64,000 nt of DNA from an uncultured Oscillibacter sp. (GTDB taxonomy: Bacteria; Bacillota; Clostridia; Oscillospirales; Oscillospiraceae): assembly GCA_910587705.1 (NCBI GenBank), contig CAJUMX010000004.1, forward strand, positions 124,001 through 188,000, read 5' to 3'. The notes below the pieces were generated by a model, which did no database searches, was not told the DNA's origin, and saw only the letters and a program-made list of their open reading frames with translations. The position numbers were made by a program, and so were the translations under genes. Position 1 is the stretch's first letter, and each line of letters starts with the position of its first letter. Shown here in pieces: positions 58,174-64,000 of this stretch.

Positions 58174-59919
58174 CTAAGTATTTGCCCCCGTCTCCCTGGC
58201 GGACCAGGCGCCGTGGTCCGTATGCAGCAGATGGTGGGATCGCTCCCCCAAGGGCTTTTTGAGGTAGGTCCGGTAGAGGGCTTGTACGTCCGGATTCTCA
58301 TGGGAGAAGCGAATCTCCGAGCCCGCATCCAGCTTCCACAGCTGGCTCCCCCGCTGCCCGGCGTACTCCGCGCCGCCGTGGATGGGCTGGCCGCCGCCTC
58401 CGGCGCAGCCGCCGGGACAGGCCATGACCTCCACAAAATCGTAATCGGCCGTTCCCTCCTCGATGGCCTCCATCAGCTTCCGGGTATTCCCCAGGCCGCT
58501 GACCACCGCCACCCGGATATCCCCCGCGCCGGGAATATTGAAGGCCGCTTCCTTCCAGGGCTTTTCCCCCCGGACGGCCTTAAATGCGTCCGCGTCGGGG
58601 TTCTTCCCGGTAACCAGATAGTAGGCGCTCCGCAGGGCCGCGTCCATAACGCCGCCGGTGGCTCCGAAAATCACCGCCGCGCCGGTGCCCGTGCCCAGGG
58701 GGCTGTCGAACTCCGCCTCCTCCAGGTCCGCCGGGACAATGCAGTCGCTGCGGAACAGGCGGCACATTTCCCGGGTGGTCAGCACCACGTCCACGTCCGG
58801 GTCCCCGCAGACGTCCTTCATGGTGGGCAGCTCGCTCTCCGCCTTCTTGGCGGAACAGGGCATGATGGAGGCCACAAAGACCTTCTTCGGGTCCAGGCCC
58901 ATCTTCTCCGCGAAATAGCTTTTCGCCACCGCGCCGAACATCTGCTGGGGAGACTTGGCCGTGGACAGATGGTCCGTATAACTGGGGTACTGGGTCTTGA
59001 GAAACCGCACCCAGCCGGGGCAGCAGGAGGTAAACATGGGCCAGCGGTACTTCCCCCGGTGGGTAAAGCGGTCGATGAACTCGCTGCCCTCCTCCATGAT
59101 GGTGAGATCGGCGGCGAAGTTCGTGTCAAACACGTAGTCAAAGCCGATGCGTTTCAGCGCCGCCACCATGCGGCCCGTGGTGGCCTGTTTCGCCGGGAGG
59201 TTAAAGACCTCCGCCCAGGCCACCCGCACCGCCGGGGCCACCTGGATGATGGTGGTGATTTCGGGGTCCGCCAGGGCCCGGAGGACCTTCGTCGTGTCGT
59301 CCCGGACCGTCAGAGCCCCGGTGGGGCAGTGGGTGACGCACTGGCCGCAGAATACGCAGTCCGTGTTCTTCAAATAGCGGTTGTAACTCACGTCCACAGT
59401 GGTCCGGGAGCCGGTGCCCGCCACGTCCCAGATGTTCATGCCCTGGATTTTGTCGCAGACCTGGACGCAGCGCATACACTTGATGCACTTACCGGCCTCC
59501 CGGACGATGGGGACGCTCAAGTCCACGTTGGATCGCTCCGGCTGGACCTCATAGGGCTGGTAGTGGATGTTCAGGTCGTGGGAGAGCTTCTGGAGCTCGC
59601 AGTAGCCGCTGCGGACGCAGACGGTGCAGTTGGAATTGTGCTGGGAGAGAATCAGCCGGAGGTTTGTTTTCCGGGCGTCGCGCACTCGCGGGGAGTTGGT
59701 GTAAATCACCATGCCCTCCAGGATCTCCGTGTTGCAGGCGGGGACCAGGCGCTCCGTGCCCTCCACCTCCACCATGCACATGCGGCAGGCGGCAATCTCG
59801 TTCAGCTCCTTCAAATAGCACAGGTGGGGAATGGGAATACCCGCCTTTTCCGCCGCGTTCAGAATGGTGGTCCCCTTGGGGGCGGTGAGCTCCCGGCCGT
59901 TGATTGTAAAGTTTACCAT
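58174..59919 (-). CDS. hydA: [FeFe] hydrogenase catalytic subunit
   Basis: This 581-aa enzyme has the domain order of monomeric-type group A hydrogenases: [2Fe-2S] (Cys34, 45, 48, 62), the His-Cys3 cluster (HNSNCTVCVRSGYC near 94-107), two [4Fe-4S] (145-155 and 188-198), and the H-cluster domain with TSCCPGW (297-303), MPCSAKKAE and ACPGGCAGGGGQP. All cluster ligands are present. It lacks the extra C-terminal [2Fe-2S] of some bifurcating HydA. Start ATG 59919; the frame opens 36 codons upstream inside the gene before, which it overlaps by 7 nt. It is coupled with the diaphorase-like protein upstream. Confidence 0.92.
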   Translation of the reverse strand: MVNFTINGRELTAPKGTTILNAAEKAGIPIPHLCYLKELNEIAACRMCMVEVEGTERLVPACNTEILEGMVIYTNSPRVRDARKTNLRLILSQHNSNCTVCVRSGYCELQKLSHDLNIHYQPYEVQPERSNVDLSVPIVREAGKCIKCMRCVQVCDKIQGMNIWDVAGTGSRTTVDVSYNRYLKNTDCVFCGQCVTHCPTGALTVRDDTTKVLRALADPEITTIIQVAPAVRVAWAEVFNLPAKQATTGRMVAALKRIGFDYVFDTNFAADLTIMEEGSEFIDRFTHRGKYRWPMFTSCCPGWVRFLKTQYPSYTDHLSTAKSPQQMFGAVAKSYFAEKMGLDPKKVFVASIMPCSAKKAESELPTMKDVCGDPDVDVVLTTREMCRLFRSDCIVPADLEEAEFDSPLGTGTGAAVIFGATGGVMDAALRSAYYLVTGKNPDADAFKAVRGEKPWKEAAFNIPGAGDIRVAVVSGLGNTRKLMEAIEEGTADYDFVEVMACPGGCAGGGGQPIHGGAEYAGQRGSQLWKLDAGSEIRFSHENPDVQALYRTYLKKPLGERSHHLLHTDHGAWSARETGANT

Positions 59920-61751
59920 TTCTCCACACGTCCTCCCTTGAAGATTCCATAGCCGAAGTGGTCGCACCGCAGGCACCGGGAGGACTCCTGACCGGCCTCC
60001 TGGTCCGTCATGCCGCATTCGATGCACTGGAAGTCGCCCTTGCGCTCACAGGCGTCCCGCTCGGTGGCGTTGACCCGGCCCCGGGGGCGGAGGTCCGTAC
60101 ACCGGGGCGTGGGGACCTTGACCTCGGACTCAATCTCGTGGTTGAAGCCTAGGTACTCGTCGATGTTGGCGGCGGCGGCCTTTCCAGCGGCGATGGCCCG
60201 GATCACCGTGGCCGGTCCCGTCACGCAGTCGCCTCCGGCAAAGACGCCCACCATGTCGGGAAGCTGGGTACTGGAATCCGCCAACAGGGCCCCGCCCCGC
60301 TGAATCTTGATGCCCGTCTGCTCCAGCCCCCGGATCTCGATGCCCTGGCCAATGGCCACGATGATGGTATCCGCCGGAATCCGCAGAGGCTCCACGTCGG
60401 CGGTGTCCGGCCGGGGACGGCCCGCTTTGTCCATCTCGCCGATGATCTGGGGCTGGGTCCAGAGGGCCGCCACGTGGCCGTTCTCGTCCGCCTCGATGCG
60501 CAGGGGGGCCTGGAGGGTCAGCACCTCCGCCCCCTCGGCAATCGCACCCTCCACCTCTTCCGCCTGGGCGGTCATGTCCTCCTGGCGGCGGCGATAGACG
60601 CAGGTCACCTTCTCCGCCCCCAGGCGAATGGCGGAGCGGGTCACATCCATGGCCACATTTCCACCGCCGATGACCACCACGTTCTGCCCCGTGAAGTCCG
60701 GCATCTCGTTGTCCCCGATGTGGCGCAGCAGCTCCACGGCGGAAACCACGCCCAGGCTGTCCTCCCCCTCAATGCCCGTCTTTTTGTCGGTATGGGCCCC
60801 GATGGAGAGATAGAGGCAGTCGTACTCCTGCTTCAATTCGTCGAAGGAAATATCAGTGCCCACGTCCACCCCAGTATGTACCTCGATGCCCAGGGACAGG
60901 ATGGAAGCGATCTCCCCGTCCAGCTTCTCCCGAGGGAAGCGGTAGCTGGGGATGCCGTAGCGCATCATGCCGCCCAGGGCTTTCTGCTTCTCATAGACCG
61001 TGACCTTGTGGCCCATGAGGGCCAGATAGTAGGCCGCCGACAATCCGCCGGGGCCGCCGCCGATAATCGCCACGGATTTCCCTGTGGCTTTGGCGGGCTT
61101 AGGCTGGGGCACGTCCCCGGCCTGGTCCACGGCGTAGCGCTTCAATCCCCGGATGTTCAGCGCGTCGTCCACCATGTTCCTCCGGCAGCGGGCCTCGCAG
61201 GGGTGCTCGCAGATATAGGCGCAGGCCGTAGGGAAGGGATTGTCCTTGCGGATGAGGCGCACCGCGTCCTCACAGCGGCCCTCGCCGATGAGGGCGATAT
61301 AGCCCGGGATATCCACCCCGGCGGGGCACAGGGCCACGCAGGGCACGGGGTTTTTCAGGCTTCCCAGGCAGCGGTGGTGGAGGATATGTTCCTCGTAATC
61401 GTCCCGGAAGCCCTTGAGGCCCATGAGGACCAGGCTGGCGGCGTCGGTGCCGATGGCGCAGTCCGCCGTGTCCACAATGACCTGGGCGGTTTTCTCAATC
61501 CGCCGGAGGATGCCCAGATCCGGCTCCCCGTCCAGCACCTCCCGGATCATGTTGGAAAGCTGGGTCAATCCGACGCGGCAGGGCACGCACTTGCCGCAGG
61601 TCTGGGCCCGGCAGAGGTCCAGGAAATTCAGGGCCATGTCCACGGGGCAGAGGCCCGGCGGGCTGGCCGCGATGCGCCGCTCCATGTTCCGGTAGAGCTG
61701 CTCCACCACCGCCTGGGCCTGGCCGGGGGTTTTCACTTCCAGTCTGCTCAT
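59913..61751 (-). CDS. NuoF-cluster/GltD-type FAD-NAD(P) oxidoreductase fusion, hydrogenase partner
   Basis: This 612-aa protein has three parts. Residues 40-125 match the C-terminal [4Fe-4S] domain of NuoF/HydB (TCGKCVPC with Cys52, 55, 58 and Cys98), but the FMN/NADH domain of NuoF is absent. A GltD/NfnB-like part follows from about 130: Fe-S cysteines in CPAGVDIPGYI, CEHPCEARCRR, then FAD motif IIGGGPGGLSAAY and NAD(P) motif VIGGGNVAMD. A Cys-rich tail (CIECGMTD...SSRCLRCD) closes it. It is first in a two-gene operon with hydA and probably links NAD(P)H to hydrogen formation. Confidence 0.85.
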   Translation of the reverse strand: MSRLEVKTPGQAQAVVEQLYRNMERRIAASPPGLCPVDMALNFLDLCRAQTCGKCVPCRVGLTQLSNMIREVLDGEPDLGILRRIEKTAQVIVDTADCAIGTDAASLVLMGLKGFRDDYEEHILHHRCLGSLKNPVPCVALCPAGVDIPGYIALIGEGRCEDAVRLIRKDNPFPTACAYICEHPCEARCRRNMVDDALNIRGLKRYAVDQAGDVPQPKPAKATGKSVAIIGGGPGGLSAAYYLALMGHKVTVYEKQKALGGMMRYGIPSYRFPREKLDGEIASILSLGIEVHTGVDVGTDISFDELKQEYDCLYLSIGAHTDKKTGIEGEDSLGVVSAVELLRHIGDNEMPDFTGQNVVVIGGGNVAMDVTRSAIRLGAEKVTCVYRRRQEDMTAQAEEVEGAIAEGAEVLTLQAPLRIEADENGHVAALWTQPQIIGEMDKAGRPRPDTADVEPLRIPADTIIVAIGQGIEIRGLEQTGIKIQRGGALLADSSTQLPDMVGVFAGGDCVTGPATVIRAIAAGKAAAANIDEYLGFNHEIESEVKVPTPRCTDLRPRGRVNATERDACERKGDFQCIECGMTDQEAGQESSRCLRCDHFGYGIFKGGRVEKW

Positions 61752-61795
61752 GACTTCACTTCTCTCCTAAAAGTTTTTTTGGTTTCCTAAATATT

Positions 61796-61824
61796 ATTAT
61801 GGGGGCAGGAACTGGAAAAGTCAA
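61796..61824 (-). promoter_or_regulatory. Sigma-A promoter of the hydrogenase operon
   Basis: On the minus strand TTGACT (61824-61819) and CATAAT (61801-61796) have a 17-bp spacer, about 40 nt before the start codon. Confidence 0.68.
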
Positions 61825-61871
61825 GAAAAGTTATAAAATAGACAATCTTTTTTTATTGAGGCTTCTTTTTA

Positions 61872-61889
61872 TTGTGAAATATTTCTCAA
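61872..61889. promoter_or_regulatory. Rex-type redox operator
   Basis: TTGTGAAATATTTCTCAA differs at one base from the Gram-positive Rex consensus TTGTGAA-W4-TTCACAA. It lies about 50 bp upstream of the -35 of the hydrogenase promoter. Rex senses NADH/NAD, so control of an NAD(P)H-linked hydrogenase makes sense. Rex is not in the window. Confidence 0.7.
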
Positions 61890-61926
61890 AAGTGCCCAAG
61901 GTCCTTTTACTGGAGAGGCGAAAAAA

Positions 61927-61959
61927 GACGGCCGTCCCACAGGACGGCCGCCCTTTTTC
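61927..61959. terminator. Terminator of the XRE gene
   Basis: An 11-bp stem with one mismatch (61927-61937 with 61942-61952) is followed on the minus strand by a T-run (61926-61921). It is 9 nt after the XRE stop. Confidence 0.78.
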
Positions 61960-61967
61960 ATAGCGTC

Positions 61968-62423
61968 TTAAGCGTGCTTCCGGGCCTTCCAAACCTGTGC
62001 CAGAATGTCTTTCAGCACCAAAAACGCGTCCAGCTCATTGTAGCCGTAGGTCCTTTTCAGCTCCTCCAACAGCCGCTCCAGCTCCGCCGCGTAGGGGGCG
62101 GCGTCCACCTGGGACTGGTATTGGGCCAGAACAGGGTACTTTTTGCTCCACGCCTTGGTCCAGTCGATTTTATCCGAAACCTCCTCCCGGGTGCGGTCGA
62201 TGACCTCCTGAATCTCCTGGACCTCCAGGTCGAAGGCGATCAGCTCGTCCAGGGACAGGCCGTAAAGCACCGCCAGGTGCTTGGACTGGCGGATATCCGG
62301 CAGAGTCTCGTCCGTCTCCCATTTTGAAATGGTCTGGCGGCTCACCCCCAGCTTTTCCGCCACGGCCTCCTGGGACAGGCCCTTCTTCTTCCGGGCGTTG
62401 AACAGGTTGCTTCCCAAACTCAT
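61968..62423 (-). CDS. XRE-family regulator with C-terminal helical domain
   Basis: This 151-aa protein has a standard HTH (KKKGLSQEAVAEKLGVSRQTISKWETDETLPD, about residues 12-45) and a helical part (about 65-150) of unknown function with QEVIDRTREEVSDKIDWTKAWS. This layout is common in Clostridia. The start is ATG 62423 with AGGAGGTCATT; the frame opens 28 codons upstream without a site. It is divergent from the HAD gene; its target is not known. Confidence 0.87.
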   Translation of the reverse strand: MSLGSNLFNARKKKGLSQEAVAEKLGVSRQTISKWETDETLPDIRQSKHLAVLYGLSLDELIAFDLEVQEIQEVIDRTREEVSDKIDWTKAWSKKYPVLAQYQSQVDAAPYAAELERLLEELKRTYGYNELDAFLVLKDILAQVWKARKHA

Positions 62424-62540
62424 GTAATGACCTCCTGTGTTGGATTTGACCCTATTATAGAGGGTTTTCCTGGAGAACGCCAGCGGCGTTTCCTTGCACT
62501 TCCGCACGGATTCTTGACAGTCCGGCGACGAAATTCGGGC

Positions 62541-62569
62541 TTGAACCTCGTCCGGGGATGGGGTATACT
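62541..62569 (+). promoter_or_regulatory. Sigma-A promoter of the HAD gene
   Basis: TTGAAC (62541-62546) and TATACT (62564-62569) with a 17-bp spacer. It gives a leader of about 120 nt that includes a short ORF. Confidence 0.78.
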
Positions 62570-62603
62570 AGACCGTAAAGCGCCACAGCGCAGAAACAGG
62601 AGC

Positions 62604-62663
62604 ATGACAAGAAACATTCCCGGCGGCACTCCTTGCGGCATTTGCGCCGCCTGCGTTTCTTGA
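62604..62663 (+). CDS. 19-aa Cys-rich upstream ORF
   Basis: In the HAD leader, ATG 62604 follows ACAGGAGC and opens a 19-codon frame MTRNIPGGTPCGICAACVS. It holds three Cys in CGICAAC. The stop lies 34 nt before the HAD start. It may be a leader peptide that couples translation to cysteine supply or simply a chance ORF. Confidence 0.4.
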   Translation: MTRNIPGGTPCGICAACVS

Positions 62664-62697
62664 ATGTTGCCTGATATAGAAAGAAGGAACTCCACCC

Positions 62698-63468
62698 ATG
62701 ATCCGCCTCATTGCCAGCGACATTGACGGGACCCTGCTCCAGAACGGAGCCACAGAGATTCCCCCGGAAATTTTTGACCACATCCGCCGTCTGGAGAAAA
62801 AGGGCGTCCTCTTCTGCCCCGCCAGCGGACGGCAGTACACCAGCCTCCGGCGGCTCTTCGCCCCGGTGGCAGACCAGGTGCCCTTCCTCTGCGAAAACGG
62901 CGCGGTGGTCTACGGTCCCGGAAGCCCCGGGCCCATCCTCAGTAAAACCGCCATGGACCGCCGCCTCTCCGAGGAGCTGTGTACCGAGATTCTGGCCCTG
63001 CCGGAGACGGAGGTGCTGATCTCTGGCGCCGACGTCAGCTACCTCTGCCCCAAGGCCCCGGGGTTGGAGACCCAGATTCAATGGTTCCTGGGAAACCGCA
63101 CCGCTGTCCTCCCCGCCCCGGCGGACGTGCCGGAGGACATCATCAAGGTCTCTGCCTACTGCCCCAAGGGCATCGAAGCCGCCAAGGCCGCCCTGTTTCC
63201 CAAGTGGGAGCGGCACTTCCGCTGCGCCGTGGCCGGCGAGGTCTGGGTGGACTTCACTCTGGCGGACAAGGGCCTGGGCGTCTCCCGGCTCTGCGAGGCC
63301 CTGGGCCTCCGTCTGGAGGAGGTCATGGCCTTCGGGGACAACTACAACGACATCTCCATGCTGGAGCAAGTGGGCCACCCCTACCTGATGGAGGGTGCCG
63401 CGCCGGCGCTCCGGGCCCGCTTCTCCACCCGCTGCCGCACCGTGGCGGAGGTGCTGGAGACCCTGTGA
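62698..63468 (+). CDS. Cof-type HAD-IIB phosphatase
   Basis: This 256-aa hydrolase has motif I DIDGTLL (residues 8-14; Asp8 nucleophile), motif II CPASGR, and motif IV FGDNYNDISML for metal binding; the large C2B cap lies between. Such enzymes dephosphorylate sugar phosphates or flavin/pyridoxal precursors; the substrate is not readable. Start ATG 62698 with AAGGAA. Confidence 0.9.
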   Translation: MIRLIASDIDGTLLQNGATEIPPEIFDHIRRLEKKGVLFCPASGRQYTSLRRLFAPVADQVPFLCENGAVVYGPGSPGPILSKTAMDRRLSEELCTEILALPETEVLISGADVSYLCPKAPGLETQIQWFLGNRTAVLPAPADVPEDIIKVSAYCPKGIEAAKAALFPKWERHFRCAVAGEVWVDFTLADKGLGVSRLCEALGLRLEEVMAFGDNYNDISMLEQVGHPYLMEGAAPALRARFSTRCRTVAEVLETL

Positions 63469-63544
63469 CGCGGACAGTGTTCCTCCAAAATTTGAACGAT
63501 TCCTTAATTTTTGTCATTTTTGTTACTTTTTTGCCTCGTCCGCC

Positions 63545-63573
63545 TTTACAAGGCGGGCGAAATTCTTTATAAT
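63545..63573 (+). promoter_or_regulatory. Sigma-A promoter of the lipoprotein gene
   Basis: TTTACA (63545-63550) and TATAAT (63568-63573), 17-bp spacer. The -35 lies within an 11-bp inverted repeat (TCGTCCGCCTT / AAGGCGGGCGA, one mismatch) that could be an operator or the HAD terminator. Confidence 0.8.
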
Positions 63574-63618
63574 AGATGTCTGCCAAATCCGCCCAGCGGC
63601 GGCGCACATCATATATGG

Positions 63619-63639
63619 AAGGCGATCCCAGATCGCCTT
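63619..63639 (+). promoter_or_regulatory. Hairpin just before the lipoprotein ribosome-binding site
   Basis: AAGGCGATC and GATCGCCTT form a perfect 9-bp stem with loop CCA. It ends one base before TGGAGG. It may stabilise the mRNA 5' end or tune translation. Confidence 0.55.
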
Positions 63640-63649
63640 TGGAGGTTTT

Positions 63650-64000
63650 ATGAAACAACTCATCAAGCGCCTGGCGGCTCTGCTGCTGCCGGGAGCGCTT
63701 TGCCTATCCCTGCTGTCCGGCTGCGCCAAGGACGGCGAAGGTCTGGCCCTGTCCGTCTGTACCGGGGCCGCCCCGGAATCCCTGGACCCCATCTACGCCG
63801 AGGACGTGGGCGGGCAGACCATCCTGGCCCATCTCTATGAAAATCTCATGCGGGTAACGGCGGACAGCACGGGAAAAACCAGCGTCCTCCCCGGCATGGC
63901 CAAAAGCGTGGACCAGGAGGAGGAGACCAAGGAGGGCGCCATTACGGTTACCTATACCTTCCGTCTCCGCAGCGCTCGCTGGTCCGACGGGCAGCCCGTC
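63650..64000 (+). CDS. Oligopeptide ABC transporter substrate-binding lipoprotein, 5' part
   Basis: The first 117 codons are in the window and the gene runs off its end. A lipoprotein signal peptide is clear: basic MKQLIKR, hydrophobic LAALLLPGALCLSL and lipobox LLSGC with Cys25. The mature part begins the SBP_bac_5/OppA fold: AAPESLDPIYAED, ILAHLYENLMRV and VTYTFRLRSARWSDGQPV. These are hallmark segments of peptide-binding proteins. GGAGG precedes ATG 63650. Permease and ATPase genes may follow outside the window. Confidence 0.87.
   Translation, partial: MKQLIKRLAALLLPGALCLSLLSGCAKDGEGLALSVCTGAAPESLDPIYAEDVGGQTILAHLYENLMRVTADSTGKTSVLPGMAKSVDQEEETKEGAITVTYTFRLRSARWSDGQPV

Noticed and set aside
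1..64000. CRISPR array, rRNA, plasmid origin
   Set aside because: No regularly spaced repeats, no rRNA sequence and no replication genes were seen.

Overview
The window looks like chromosome from an anaerobic, spore-forming, GC-rich Firmicute of the Oscillospiraceae type. Supporting genes are the spoIIAA-spoIIAB-sigF operon, a LysM/GH18 spore-cortex lysin, a minimal SufCB iron-sulfur system, an [FeFe] hydrogenase and molybdenum-hydroxylase xanthine dehydrogenases of the selenium-dependent type. The genus cannot be fixed from the sequence alone.

Left part (1-18.2 kb): two xanthine dehydrogenase loci (three-subunit xdhABC and a single-chain Fe-S/Mo enzyme) flank a YgfJ/MocA-like cofactor transferase. 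Then come thiamine pyrophosphokinase, a small XRE regulator, and a DNA-repair pair (radical SAM plus DUF4130) behind a LexA-type SOS box. The sporulation sigma-F operon, a BlaI/M56-protease pair with an oversized sensor domain, a decayed IS200 element and an EamA transporter follow.

Middle part (18.4-36.6 kb) looks like an accessory island. It opens with tRNA-Pro and a serine-recombinase fragment. An XRE-headed minus-strand cluster encodes a MoxR-type AAA+ ATPase, two nearly duplicated LRR proteins, a VWA/pseudo-metallopeptidase and a broken third LRR gene. A Ser/Thr kinase and a zinc-ribbon/beta-helix membrane protein run divergently from it. Next are a DUF1351-exonuclease fusion with a 52-aa gene, and a three-gene operon: a double alpha-CTD/sigma-region-4 protein, a ParB-like protein and a SNF2 helicase. 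Three copies of one palindrome (TATGC-N5-GCAT) sit in the two divergent control regions and tie these operons into one probable regulon. This is the best candidate for an undescribed multi-gene system.

Right part (36.6-64 kb): the suf operon, a ferritin-like protein, a GntR/ABC operon with a 29-aa membrane peptide gene, and a second LRR-VWA-MoxR module carrying a nitroreductase and a NifU-domain gene. After these come purA-purB, sleL, ykvI, a bactofilin, degV, a second IS200 relic, an HxlR/hydrolase pair and a two-gene [FeFe] hydrogenase operon with a Rex-like operator. A HAD phosphatase with a Cys-rich upstream ORF and the start of an oligopeptide-binding lipoprotein gene end the window.
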